A stretch of DNA of 64,000 bases from NCBI GenBank assembly GCA_963573305.1, contig OY754334.1, positions 93,307,848-93,371,847 of the forward strand, in the 5' to 3' direction. This DNA is from Pyrrhosoma nymphula. Its lineage: Eukaryota > Arthropoda > Insecta > Odonata > Coenagrionidae. Under the pieces are notes generated by a model. That model saw nothing but the letters and a program-made list of their open reading frames with translations. It was not told the origin of the DNA and did not search any database. Each line of letters begins with the position of its first letter. Position 1 is the first letter of the stretch. Shown here in pieces: positions 33,391 through 45,707 of the stretch. Both the position numbers and the translations under genes were made by a program.

Positions 33391-34429
33391 CACATTTGTT
33401 CACTTCACATTCAGAAGTATATCCGGTTTCGCCAACACAACCATGATCCATGGACGGCATTTGTCCCAAAAAATGATTGGTAGTTTCAAGTATTTCGTTA
33501 TGGACGGAGTATGGCAAACGGATGGAGAGAATGAAGTGTTGAGGGGAAAAAAATATGTGATGTATAATTTGACAATTTTGCATGGAAAGAGCCGTCGATA
33601 AATGTGCTCATGTAACGGTCGCATATAAGATGCGCTAAAAATTAAGCTTGGAAAATAATGCTACCAATTTAAGAAATTAAATAAAATCTGCTAATTTTTT
33701 CTTTCTCATAAACGTTTTTCGTATCTCTCAAAATATAAAAATTATTCTAAAACTTAATTTTTTTTAAAGAAGGAAACTTTTTACAATTTCAGTTACCATT
33801 TTGGAAATTGTAAGCTATTAGCTTAAGTTTCAGCAGGAACAGATACAAACCTTTAGTACAACTAAGACCCATTTTTCTTCGCTAGATGTACTTGCTTTTG
33901 GGCGTTTTCATGGTAACTGCAGAATTCTTCTGATAAAAGGTTTGCGTTGCCATAGCTCCGTAGCTAAGGTGTTGAGACCCTATGTTTATAGGACAAAAAT
34001 GCTTAAAACTACCTCCCCTACCTCCTCTGGAAGTTACGTACATTCCTCCTAAAACACCCAGTACAAGTTTGGGATATTTTAAGTTCATTCATTTAATCAT
34101 GTCTACAAAATTCGATGATTTCTACTTAGTATTCATAAAATTTACTTGAGATGACCATAGAATTAACTTTTTATCTCTCTGCATTACATTTTTTGGTTTA
34201 GGGGCAAATTTAAGTAGGCATGAAGTATATTTATATGTATTTTTTACATGCTTCATCGTCATGGGTAGTATTCTGCCAAATAAATGGTACAGCCATGGAT
34301 GGTCCTGACAATAATTTCCCTCGCCTCAAATATTTCTCCCTAATATTTTCATTAAAAAAACAATTCCATTTCCAATATTAAATGACTTTTAAGCTCGTCG
34401 TACCAGTTACCTCTCTTCACACTCTCTAG
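33391..34429. other. Unassigned stretch
   Basis: AT-rich, nothing recognised. Confidence 0.4.
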
Positions 34430-34672
34430 AGGCGTGATCACGGTTCTCCTTAACGCGAACGCTCGCGTTATCGTAATTTTTCAATTGCGCTTATGAAAGC
34501 GAAAACGTGATCATTAGTCTTCAAAGTTTGTCTGGAACTTTAAATCACCAGTGTTAATTGATGGAGTGCATTCTTATGGCAGTAACCGTGAGCATTGATC
34601 TTCGAGAGTGGTTTGCGTTTTGGATAACGGTAACGACAACGCGAAAGAGGGAACCGTGTTTACACCACAGAA
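34430..34672. repeat. TIR MITE
   Basis: CTAGAGGCGTGATCACGGTT at the left and AACCGTGTTTACACCACAG at the right are imperfect inverted repeats of about 45 bp, continuing CCTTAACGCGAA / CAACGCGAAAGAGG. The termini resemble hAT ends, but no target duplication is visible. Confidence 0.55.
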
Positions 34673-36440
34673 TGCTTATTTTCCTCCTCCCTCTCCAGTT
34701 TTTTCCCTGAGTTTAGTATTTATACTTCAGTTTAACATGCTTTGAGGCCCAAGTAATTTCGCACTAACGGCCTTCCTCTTGCAGACTTGTACTTGGGACG
34801 AGTAGGAGGATTGACACTCTGAATTCGAGGGTATCCCAACGACACGTAACTTCGGGCGATCGAGTGAGAACCGGTGTTTTCACCACGTCAGGCCGTGGCC
34901 CATCTTGGTGAGATGAGTGTCTTCGATTTTCTCCGGGGCGACGATGACCAGAGCATCTTATGCCGACGTGGTGTATGCCCATTTGAAATGTTTATTCTTG
35001 ACTACATTAATTGGTGAAAAATGTATCTTCGCATTCATGGGTCCTCTTCCTACAGAATCTCGATAGATAACAGTCATATCATCTTCGTTTCCTTCCTAGT
35101 TTTGACTCAGCCATTGAGTTGGAGGTGATGACAACCGAATTGAGGAGAATCAACGTTAGAGCTGGTATTTTCTAGTTTTTATTTGCTTATCGTCTTCCGT
35201 ATCCAGTTTGTGGAATGTCTTCCTGAAGTACGCGCAAAGAGAGACATTCTTTTTCCTCCAAAACACGCTGTGAGTCAGCGTGAAAATGCAAAATTTTCTT
35301 CGCCTTCTCTCACCTCTATTTTCACAGGATGATGGGGATTTTCTGAGAAACAATTTTCCTGCTAATTTTTTCGTCGAGCGTTAATTGTTGAGAACCTTGC
35401 ATCATGCGCTACCTCGGCGGATAGAGAAGCATAAAGAGGAAATGTCTCTCATTTTCCGTATTAAGTCCTCCCACTTTACATTTTAGCGCGGTGTAAACAC
35501 TCATATCTCTTATTTTGTTCACCTAACCGTTGAACTTCAGCTTGACTTCAACTTTAGTTTAAAATATTCGTGAGCTGAGGAGCCAATAATCCAGGCTTTC
35601 AATATTTTCTTCATTACCATGTTATTAGCCATTTGTGTTTTTAAACATATAAGCACCCGTAATACATTGAGATAACTTCAAATTTAAAAACATGGCGTTC
35701 GTCGGAATATATTTATTACTTCACCTAGCTCTACTTTACTGCTGTGCCTTCAGAAAATTACATGAAGATGGTACAGTTTAGCAAAATTAGCTGACGCAGT
35801 AAATATTTGGGATTTTAAGTTTTTTTAAAAGTTTTCTCGATTCACAATGGTATCCCACAAAGTTTCGACCTCAGACTTCTATCATAAGTGTCTAAAATGT
35901 CATAAATCTTCTTGAAATTCCTCTGCAACCGAGACACATCTAACTCTGAACGGGTCCATGGAGCGATCTAGTTTGCAGAAGCTGGTACTTATTTTAGTGT
36001 CGGACGTGTAGTCCACTGCTGAAATTGTTAAATTTGCTCGTTTCTCTTTCATTATCGGAAAATGTTGCTAAAGGATTACAGTCCGCACAATAACGTCCGT
36101 ACAACTACATCAGATATTATAATGATATAAAGCCATCGTTATATTTTGGTCGACATGTAATGATTTTTCGGTATTTACTGAACGCGACTGCGTATATTGT
36201 GAAATGTTACAAGAGCATCATCTCACGAAAGTAAAAAAATCGTTTTATTCACAACATCCGCGCATTTTCTATAGACAAAATGTGATGTTAACCATAAAGG
36301 TAGTATGACTTACTTTGAACAGACAGAAGAATGTAAATACTTACATATATAGTATTGGGAAGGAAAATAGACTTACCAAGAAAGGTTTTCTTATAGGCAA
36401 AAGAGATTTGCTTTAGTGTAACTTTGATATAGTTTTCAAA
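34673..36440. other. Unassigned stretch
   Basis: Short minus-strand open frames at 34,764-34,982 and 35,156-35,353 are unrecognised. No repeats seen. Confidence 0.4.
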
Positions 36441-36448
36441 ATTAAGTT

Positions 36449-36860
36449 AGAATAGAATAGAATAGAATTTTATTGTTCGAGGACTAGTGTCCTATGGAAC
36501 AGGATTCCAATTTAACCTTTTTGGTTTTGGTGCAGCAAATAGACAATATACCAATCATTTGGATTCCATACATGCACATTACATGCCAATAGAAACATGC
36601 GTAGATATTCATACAAGAGAATACATATGTAAGCATAGACAAAATTCCAATTGCATGACAATGAAAACATGCATAGGTATTCATACAAGATTATACACAA
36701 GGGAAATAAAATACAAAATATAAATTATACGAGTACCTACATCTCTTCTGTAGCTATATACATAAACATGTGCGATATATGTATATACATACATACATAT
36801 ACACTTATATACTTATATATATGCTTAGGTTGCTTAGATATATACTTATATATAAGTTAT
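36449..36860. repeat. Microsatellites and a short tandem duplication
   Basis: An (AGAAT)n run at about 36,449-36,470 is followed by TTTTATTGTTCGAGG. Then two diverged copies of a unit containing AAACATGCRTAGRTATTCATACAAGA (36,592 and 36,665, about 75 bp apart), and an AT/TATACATA-rich run at 36,770-36,860. Confidence 0.65.
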
Positions 36861-36869
36861 GTTGATTTG

Positions 36870-37250
36870 AGGAAAGGCGTTACATGGAATTAAAGCATGG
36901 ACCTTCAGGAAAGGGGATAAGAATAGATTGGAGGCATTAGAAATGTAGGATTGGCAAAGGATGGCAAAAAGTACGATTGATGTTTGGCGAGACAAAGGAA
37001 TCAGTAATTCACATATTAGGGGGGAAGTATCTTCTAAAGAGTGTCAGGTGGCAGGAAAGATGGTTTGAAGAAGTAACCAGTAACGAGAGGATGTTGAAGA
37101 CCGTTATGGAATAGGGAGAATGCCAGGAACGCTGGGAAGAGGGAGTGAAAGAATGGCAGTTAGACGGGATAAAATTGACCCGAAGCCGAAGAAAGAAAAT
37201 GTATATAGGATAGAGACTTCTTAGCGGGGAATAGAAGAGCAGCAATGTCA
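36870..37250 (+). pseudogene. Very decayed LINE 3' fragment
   Basis: The order GCATGGACC...GATTGGAGGC...GGTGGCAGG...AGAGGATGTTGAAGACCGTTATGGAA...CGAAGAAAGAAA follows that of the better LINE copies. No open frame. Confidence 0.5.
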
Positions 37251-38669
37251 TAAACCCAACCGTTATCAGTAGAAAACTAAATAATACTAATATATTTAGT
37301 ACTAGGCGTGCCATTATCGTTCAAAATGCTAGCGATATAGATGAAAGGCTTCATTTACTTTTCGAAAATGGATGCCTCTCATTAGATTGGTTCAATCTTC
37401 ATTTTTATTTAAAAACCTCATTTATTTCATCGTCCGTCGATTGAATTTCATCAAACATTTTGTAGTCATCTATATCACTTAAAGGGAAAAATAGAAAGTC
37501 GATACGAATGTCACAGAGAAATCTTTTACTCTCAAAGTTAATTGATACAAAATTTGTGTAACTCAAGTCTCCACAAACGGATACTGCAAGGAAATTTACA
37601 ATGATTGACCTAGAGGGGAATCTCTAAAGACAGAAATCAAATGAAATTAATGCATGAGGATAATGCGTAAAATAAAATGCTGGCATAGAAACGTATATAT
37701 GACCTCAATAGCGGAAATAAAATCTATCGGTGATACAATCAGAAACTTGGCCACAAATAATAAATAAAAAAATATAATTTATTGTGACATGGAAATACAT
37801 AAATAGTTGGCAATAAATAAATAAGATCAATGGAGTTGACACAACAAGACGTAAGAGGGTGCTAAAGCATCTAATTCATTTACTCGCGGGGGAGGTCAAT
37901 AAAATATTAGTATAAGAAAAGAGCCTCAGAAAAAAAACTACCGAACGAGTTTTTCTTGTGAGTTTGGAATGTGTATGAGCTGAAACGCGAAGATGAGATG
38001 GGACAAAATCGACTTACATTGCTCGCACACTTGGTGCATGATCCCTGACTTGGCAGAGGTGTGTGTGTGTGCCCTCGAAATTTGCGGGTCCTTTTCATGG
38101 ATGACACTCTAGCCTTCTTAGATTGAAAATTCGATGCGTTTTCATCCAGTAACCTCTCTTTTTTACTTTCACCTCCATATTTTGGAGATATCGAGACATT
38201 TTAACATAGTTTTATTTCACTTGACATCTCTTTTTGTTCGGGTCAAATCCTGTAATCAATCTTTCACCCACTTCCACAAAGTCGATTTTCTTAGAAACTT
38301 TTCCCACATCTGTATTTCGGATAAGAACCCAATATTTTCTCAATTTATACAAATTAACTCAAAATTTAAACAAATTTAACACCCAAAAATTCGTTCTATT
38401 CTTTTTTCATTAAAAATTTCACTTGAAATTTTTCAATATATTATCCATAGAATAACGAAAAAATGAATGAAAAATTGGTGCAAAGTTATTAAAAACAAAA
38501 AACTATAAAAAAATGTTCTTCGGGTGTGCCGCGTGATGATCAGGTTTAGCCTGACGTTTCGTGACCTCTACTGGTCACTTCTTCAAGAGGGAATTGACCA
38601 TGAGCCGCGAAAGCCTCAATGAATAAAAAACTATAAAGTAAAATTAATAAAACTATTAAAAAAACATGG
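37251..38669. other. Unassigned stretch
   Basis: AT-rich. Near 38,520-38,600, GCCTGACGTTTCGTGACC...GGTCACTTCTTCAAG resembles the hairpin parts of palindromic arthropod MITEs, but ends cannot be fixed. Confidence 0.4.
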
Positions 38670-39095
38670 CTTATTAAAAATGTACTAAAAAGTAGGAAAT
38701 CATTTTTGAGCTGTCAATGCTGGCCTACAACAGGTCTGAATATTTATGACTAAAATAAAACCATGGGGGCGAACATTTTTGATGCAGTGGACTTTTCACC
38801 GGAAACACCCAAGTCCTTATCACTACTTATGATGCCTACTAAAGACTTTTCAACAAATTACTGTAAAGGTTGAAAGGACGGAAAGGACGGAAATTCCTGA
38901 TCTTGCACGACTTGGAATACTAAAGACTTTTTACCACGTTACACATATAGTAATGGCAAAGTCTTTTATGTAAAAAATGTTGGTTGCGCCTCCATAGTTT
39001 TATTTTTAATCACAAAATAATTACGTTCTGCTTGTTGTAGGCCAGTTTTGATTGCTCAAAAATATTTTCTACATTTAAGTACATTTTTCAATAAG
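38670..39095. mobile_element. TIR element, arms about 110 bp
   Basis: CTTATTAAAAATGTACTAAAAAGTAG...GCTGGCCTACAACAGG at the left pairs with CTTGTTGTAGGCCAG...CTACATTTAAGTACATTTTTCAATAAG at the right. A second inner block (AAAATAAAACCATGGGGGCG / GCGCCTCCATAGTTTTATTTT) extends it. No coding capacity seen. Confidence 0.7.
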
Positions 39096-40569
39096 TTTTA
39101 AAAATTAATTTTATGCCGGATATGCACAGCATTTTCAATATTTCACAACTTTGACCTTTCCAATTTGTTTAAACTTGATCAATTCTGTTTTTTCATGCAT
39201 TATCACAAAGAATGGATTTCACGTCGAGCTGCACTAAATCTATGCATATATGGTGACACATGATTTTCCATGTTATATTGTGTTATGCCAAAATCAGGTC
39301 AAATATGACCGTATGTATTTACTGTTTTAAGCTTCCACTTAAGAAAGACGCACGACCCATTCGGATTACTCTTTTACTATTCGAGTCGTAAAGAAATTTA
39401 AGTTTACATAAATTTGTTTAATTGCCACCAGCCATTTTGTATCCCCCACATCCGTGCCATTATATGAAACGTTTCACGCAAAAAATTGGTAGACTTAAGA
39501 AAAAAACTCGGAAATGAGTATCTATCACTCGTTTACCTAACATTATTATGAAAGTGCAATTAAATTACGCAACGCCTCCTGTAATGCTACCATGATATCT
39601 CCGATTTGCAACCAGATATTAAGATGTTGAACATGAGTTAAATCATGCACATTTCGATGAGCGTTCTCCTCGGGCAAAATGCCACCTCACCTTCGCAGCA
39701 TGTTCTTTCATTATTCCTCGCTTGGAATGACTCTTCGGCTCCAACGTCCCGTAATAGTGGTCTTGCGGATTTAATTTTAGCAATTGCGGTCGGTTATTTT
39801 CACAGAACAAAGCTCGTTAAGTTTGACCTTGCTGTTTTCTTCATACCCCTACGGGTATTGACGGTAATTTTTCTCGGTGGAGAAGTTTACGATGACGCAA
39901 GGGTTTGGATACATAATTAATCTCTCCTTGAGCGATTCGGAGAATTCTCTCCTTTCGTATTATTCGTAAGCTCTTCAAGAAGTGCGAAGTCGCAAATTCA
40001 CCAACGAAAAACTGGACTAGGGAGGGAATTTGCAGGGCACCATATTTAACTACCTGCCACCTTCCTTAGATTTCTGGCCTTTCTCCTTTTGGGGATATTT
40101 AGAGGTTATTAAGATAGTTTGAGAGAGATATCTCTGCAAATTAAATTCGATACATCTGACCTCACTATTAATAAAATTATATCATATTTCCATTCATAGT
40201 AAAATTCCAGTCACATACTATACTTATTTTTCGAGGTATTTGCCCAAAAGTACAAACCATTTTTCATTGGAAATGGTACGCTCTCAATGGTACTCAAGGG
40301 AGACTTCATTTTTAAGACGATGAATTTACTAAGCATAGATCGCTTCAGAATTTAACGATAACGACAGATTTGTATGTGTTCTCAACTATTTAAAAAAATC
40401 AATTACTAACCACAGTAGTTTTTACAAAATCGCCCAAAAAATCATATGTTGTGAAGGCGTTAACAGCGTACGGACCGAAGAAATGACTCAACTTATGTAT
40501 AGTACCTATGTGAAGTTATATACCTTAAATATAGTATGTCAAGTATATATCTTATATATGCATGTTTAG
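39096..40569. other. Unassigned stretch
   Basis: A 91-codon plus-strand open frame (39,645-39,920) is not recognised. Otherwise AT-rich and featureless. Confidence 0.4.
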
Positions 40570-40573
40570 TTAA

Positions 40574-41122
40574 GGTACTTTGAGCGAGATATTTCCCTAG
40601 TCATAATGGAGACCATATTCGCCTTTTTTATTTCAGCGTCTGTAAGAAGTGTGAAGTAAATATTGTAATATTAATGGCACAAAAATATAGTTATGTCTGA
40701 CATAAATACTCCGTAATTAAATATATGTATATACCTACATAAGTCTGACCTCATTTTTTTCACGCCTTACGGATAAAAAGCTTTCACAATAGAAGGTTTT
40801 TTTGCGATTCTGTAAAAATTATTGCGGTGAGTAATTTATTCATTTTTATAAATAGTTAAGAAAACATACAAACTGCACACCGTTAGTTTTTGACGAAACC
40901 TAGGATTTTAGAATTTCCTAATTTTTTCAATATTCTCTCTCTGGAGCGCACAACCGTCATCTATCCCATGTAAAACAGCTAGTATTTTCAGGCAAATTGC
41001 TCGAAAAATAGTTCGGCAAGGTGTTAATATTGTGATATCATGGGAAAGATGGGAGTTTTCTCCTTTAAAATGAGGTCAAATTCATCAAATTCTAGGTGGA
41101 GTGATTTTTCGCCCAAACTACC
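40574..41122. mobile_element. TTAA-flanked TIR element, reference copy of its family
   Basis: 549 bp, flanked by TTAA (40,570-40,573 and 41,123-41,126). Ends GGTACTTTGAGCGAG / CGCCCAAACTACC. The copy at 50,020-50,555 matches it along nearly its whole length, and older relatives lie at 1-745 and 16,900-17,385. No open frame of note, so it is non-autonomous. Confidence 0.8.
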
Positions 41123-41126
41123 TTAA

Positions 41127-41275
41127 TTACCATTAAGCGTCAATAATGGTACACTATTTACTTCATGTTTCTTACAGTTGCTTAAATATAAAAATAAAAT
41201 ATGAATTTGGACTATATACACTAGGAAAAAATCTCGCTCAAACAATTTTAATATCAAGAGTATTTTTGCGGATCG
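41127..41275. other. Short unassigned spacer
   Basis: Nothing recognised. Confidence 0.4.
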
Positions 41276-41415
41276 GGTTGGTGGGGTGGCCAAAGAACTA
41301 GCCTCCCATTCCAACGGTTCGAGTTCGAAATCTGACTGCGGTAGATATTTTCCAGTGGAATCCTTAATAGTACAGGATACATAGTGCTATTTTCACCCCA
41401 ACCCGAAATTTAATA
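41276..41415 (+). repeat. tRNA-like SINE head
   Basis: GGGTTGGTGGGGTGGCCAAAG (A-box region) and ACGGTTCGAGTTCGAAATC (B box, slightly expanded) lie about 35 nt apart, followed by TCCAGTGGAATCC and a plain body. Confidence 0.55.
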
Positions 41416-42195
41416 ATTATTAAACATTTTCTTGACCAGTATGTTCATACACACCACGAGGTGTCGTAAAAAAAGTCCCACTCCTTCCCAGGTGGGATAA
41501 CCGAAATTTAATGGAATTCCTGGAATGTCCCTGGAACTTGGATTTTGCGGCTAATAATGTACCTACAATCGTGGCAATCGTGGCGGCCTGGATACGTGAG
41601 CCCCCCGCGGTAGTCAATATGCCCTTGCTGGGGGTCTTCTCCGGGGTTTCCTGGGTCGCTGAATGCGTCTGTGCCACCAAAATACATCTTAAAGAACTTT
41701 CATTCCACTGCATCTATCGCCTATAGTATATCAATGGTCCTTTCGTTCACTCGCATGTTATATCCATAACCGATACCTGAACCCTTAACTACTCGCGTGG
41801 CAAAATGTTACGTTACTAGTCGCCTCGGGTAAACCATTCTCGATTTTGGATTCCTCTTGAATTCTCAGTTGTTGTCGTCATTTTACGTATATATGTGCCA
41901 TATAGTATCCTGCGCAAATATCACTAACCTAACCTAATTGCTTTAAGGTCGTGGTTGGATTACTACAATCTTCCCCGCTCATCACAAGTTACGCTGATAA
42001 TCATAACGCTCACACTCGCGTCGCGCCTGAGTGTGTGATTACTGATCACAATGTATCAAATATGCCTCGAAAGTGACGTTGATGGAATCAGTTACAGTGA
42101 ACAAGAGGTTAAATTTGTAGCCCCACCTAGAAGCTGGGCTGAAACAAAAATACCACGTGATAGAGAAAAGCTCGGGTTATGTCGATTCCAAAGCG
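41416..42195. other. Unassigned stretch
   Basis: Short open frames on both strands at 41,420-41,726 overlap each other and show no domain. Confidence 0.4.
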
Positions 42196-42411
42196 AGTAG
42201 TCTCACGTCTCTACTTGAACACTTTCAGCCGCGCTTCATGTTCATACTGCAAGTGAAGTGATTTCATTGTGCGATATATGATTTGCCCTATCTGGATGGT
42301 TCGGCAGTTATATCTTTTTTATCTTGCATTAGTCTCGTGTGTTATTATCTCGTTCGCCTCTTTGCTTCCGGTAGTGTGGATGGTTCAGCAGTTATATCTT
42401 GTCATCTTGAG
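42196..42411 (+). other. Possible 5' non-coding exon of the gene relic at 44.3 kb
   Basis: The stretch ends at a good splice donor, TTGAG|GTAAGC (junction 42,411/42,412), and a good acceptor, TTCTTTTCCCTGTAG|G, ends at 44,300, just before the ATG at 44,320. It also contains a direct repeat, GGATGGTTCRGCAGTTATATCTT (42,294 and 42,378). Whether it is transcribed is unknown; the pairing is inference. Confidence 0.3.
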
Positions 42412-42599
42412 GTAAGCCCTTTGCGGTATTTTCTCATTTCGCTTAACACACCCTACATTCGCGCTTCCTCAGGAAGGGTCTTTACCCTTTCTCCTCCTGC
42501 TGCCTCTTCTGTCAGGAAGGCGATGTAGGCGGTGGCAGGGCGCAGACCCGCTAATGGATGAGAGGTGAGGGTGGTAGTGGTATACGTCAGGGATAGAGG

Positions 42600-44160
42600 G
42601 GGAGGGGGAAGACCAGGAATGATTCTCACCCGTGATGTTGGTAAACTGACATTTTATTACAATTACGAGTTACAAACATTGGAAGTTCTCTTATTCAGAA
42701 AAAAAGATTATTAAATTGAATTAATTTTTTTTCTTGTGGTCCCGTCAACGGGAATGTATATTGCTCCGTGGAGATAGGCGGTAGGAAGGGCACTGGGGAG
42801 GGGGCAGCGAGGGGTCCTCCCGAACAGCATGCGGGGTCAATGTGGCTTTCCCGCGGATCTCTTATACAACCTGACGGCGTTCTCCAACGGGCAAGGGAAG
42901 GGGTGGGGATGGTCCACGGGACGTAGGGCGAGGCGTGGACTCTCTCCGCTGCCAGGGCTGGAGGGGACGATCGACTTGGGGAGGGGTTGGCCGCTCAGGC
43001 GTCCTCTCTAAACCCGTGGACCTCGCCTTGGATGCCCACGGCGCGGCGCCGAGTCGTCCGCCGCGCTGAGGGTGTGGGATGGCTGCTTCGCTCCGCCTCT
43101 GTAGGTCCCTCTGCCCGGCCAGGGCCGCCATTGGCGGCGTGTCGGAGGCTAACTCGTTATTTTCATAGCCGCGACCCCCGACGGAGTTTCGCGGTGCGTC
43201 AAGGCGAGTGTGCTGGGCTCGGTCCTCTCCCTCCGCCGTCGTCTTTCTTCTCAGAGCGTCGCCTTTTTATACCGGTTGACCCCGGGGCGTGGGTGGGGGC
43301 CAGGGATTTTCCGCCCAATCATGGCCCAGATTTCCCTTAGTCCTCCTTCCCTTCATGCTCTCCTTCGAACCCTAAAGCAAAGCATGTGGTGGCGCGCCGG
43401 AGGCGCTTGTCATAGCTGTACCGGTGAACAATGCTCACCTCTACCAGTCTTAGTCATTTGAATTGAACAATGGCGGGATTTAAAACATGGGGTATATCCC
43501 TAAAGCTTTGAGCATTGCCTTTTTATTTAAAGAAATGCTCTGGAATTTTAAGGAATAATGCAGCCCTTGGGTTTTGGCCACGTGCAGGGGCGCAGGAAAA
43601 GGAGAGGGAGGGGGGTCGATGATGGAAATATATCCTCCTGAGGAACTCGTAGGGCTGAGCTGCCCTCTTCGGTTATGGGATGGGGAGGGGAAAGAGAAGG
43701 AGGGCCCGGGACGATGAGTTTGTGGAGGCGTGAGGAGAAGAGGGATGGGTAGGAAGGGGTGTCGGCGAAGAATATGGTCCCTCAGCGTTAAACAGGGGGG
43801 GAGAAGGAGGGGGTTCCCTCAACCTTCAATAGTCAAAACCCTAATTACCCTGCTTGCTCTTCTCGCCCTCCGTGTACGGCCAGACTGGCGGGTCGTGGGT
43901 GGGGTGGCGTAGGGTGTGAAGGATGGCGGGGGCGGGTTTGGGGGGGGGGGGGGGTTGTCGATGGCTCGTGGCGGGGGTGTAAGGTTAGGGAGAGGTGTTG
44001 AAGATTTTTCCACCACAGAGAAGGAGTTCCTTGAGAAGGGACACTGTTGGACACTGTGGGTGGTCAGGGGGGGAGGGGAGACGCGCGACCGCGGAGGAAA
44101 GTGGGAGGGTCTGGTTCGACTAGCGACGGTCTAGGAGGAAGAAAAGTAGAGGGTGAGGCA
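42600..44160 (-). promoter_or_regulatory. GC-rich island with minus-strand TATA box and poly(A) signal
   Basis: About 1.5 kb of very GC- and CpG-rich DNA in an AT-rich setting. On the minus strand GGTATAAAAAGGCG (about 43,262-43,275) is a good TATA box; some 600 bp downstream AATAAA (42,646-42,655 region) is followed by the return of AT-rich DNA. The unit could be an LTR with U3-R-U5, a short non-coding transcription unit or a promoter island. No TG...CA ends with matching duplications were found, and a minus-strand 89-codon open frame (43,131-42,862) has no known domain. A run of 13 G lies near 43,941. Confidence 0.4.
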
Positions 44161-44300
44161 GAAGGAAATGGTATTTTTCCGATCGCGCACTGTTTCGGCA
44201 TTTAAAGATCAAGTGGCACGTATAACGCTCCTAGCTTCCGTTGATTAGTCTTTAACACGGAGAGACGTGATGGTGGCACACCTTATTCTTTTCCCTGTAG

Positions 44301-45707
44301 GGTGTTGAGTAGAAATAATATGCCTAAAAATAAGGTTCTGGTGCCAGTGCCTGCGTCTTTGGGAAATGTAACTGAGGTCCCGTTTATTTTGCAACTTTGC
44401 TGCCTTTTTGTCAAATTGGTGAGGGAAAATTAACTAATCCTGCAGCTAATTCAGTTCAATCAAGAAAGAATTTAGGATATGCAAGAACAGCCTTTAACCA
44501 GGAGAAATTAAAGGTTCTTCAATTTAAGCTACCATTCGAAAAAACCGTCGCAGTTTTAGATGAAGGTAATAGTATCGAAGCTAGCTTTCTCAAGAACAAC
44601 GCAAGGTGGCACAAAGCCTGCATCGTGACGTTTTTCGGTAAAGAAAATTTGAGACTTTATTATCGTCTCTGGTGAAAAATACAGAAAATACTGTTTTTCA
44701 GGGTAATTGCTTAGGAAATGATAGGGGCAATAACAGCAGTGTTCGCCCCTCGAAATGGTCCTGCACAATCTCTATTTGCAGGAAGGACTCCACCTGTTTT
44801 ATTTGTACTGGACCCGAGACTAGAAAACATCCGCTTCGACAGTGCAAAACCAAAGAAATCACTGAGAGAGTGAAAGTATGTGCCACTACGCTGGACGAGA
44901 AAAGGAATACGGGTATGATAGAAACCGGAGGAGATATAGTGGTACTAGAAGACAAGTACCATATTCATTGTTTATCCCAACTTTACAATAGATGCAGAAA
45001 ACTGCTCAAAAATAGTGTCACCAAAGAGGTTGCAAAATTGTGTAAGAGAATTGCGTTTGCTGATTTAATTTTGTACAAATGTAGAAGGAAAACTGGCGTC
45101 TGTTTTAAAATATTTGCTTGAAATGGACTGATTGACGAAAATGTACAACAATCGTATTTCAGAATTATACAAAGAAGAAGACACTAAAGTAATTAATGAA
45201 GATTCAACACAAATGCGTGAAAGGTTGCTGGCGTATTTCCCAAGTCTAAAACCTGAGAAGTTGGGTACGGGGTACGTACTTGCCAGTCGCACTGCTAATT
45301 TTATTAACAATGTCTCTAGAAAGGACCAGGATGATGACGCACTAGTGTTCCGCCGATTTATTTACAATATCAGAAAAACTTTATTAGATTCAAAAGTAAA
45401 TTTTGATGGTACGTTTCTAAAGCATTGTGATGAGTAAAGCGTCCCTCGACTTGCTGCTGTGAATACTTTAATTAATGAGTCTTCGGTAATGACAACTTGT
45501 GGCGCCACCAAGCCAGTTATCACAATCTTTCAACTAATAACCTTCGATCACCACTCCAAAGTGACGAAAGGAGAAATTGTTCGCCATAAGAAGATCCTTG
45601 AGCTCCCATTACCTCTCTATATGGGTTTATCCTGCTATGGACGGAGTAGAGGGCAATCAGTGATTGATCAGATGCACAAAGTAGGGATAAATTTATCATC
45701 CAATTGA
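44301..45707 (+). pseudogene. Broken copy of an uncharacterised animal protein family
   Basis: From the ATG at 44,320 a zinc-ligand-like CCLF motif appears (44,395). After a shift the frame runs on with LKVLQFKLPFEK, SFLKNNARWHKAC (W-H-x-x-C), then in the next frame CFICTGPE, a GDIVVLEDKYHIHCLSQLYNR block, and from 45,132 LLAYFPSL, RRFIYNIRKTLLDSK and, past an in-frame TAA (45,435), LPLPLYMGLSCYGRSRGQS and IDQMHKVGI. I recognise the order (Cys pair, WHKxC, YHxxCL...LYNR, PLPLYxGL) as an uncharacterised family found in many animals, whose role is unknown and which is often repeated in genomes. At least two frameshifts and two stops disable it. It is cut off at 45,707, where Helitron sequence begins. 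Loss of most of the C-terminal half means no function can be assigned. Confidence 0.6.

Noticed and set aside
36484..36893. Several open frames over the tandem units
   Set aside because: Arise from the ACATGC/CATACA repeats; translation is repetitive in every frame.
42987..43461. 117- and 83-codon frames in the GC island
   Set aside because: No domain; overlapping frames on both strands are expected at this base composition.
42600..43480. Solo LTR with TG...CA ends
   Set aside because: Several TGT...ACA pairs were tried around 42,635 and 43,430-43,490; none had matching 4- to 6-bp flanks.
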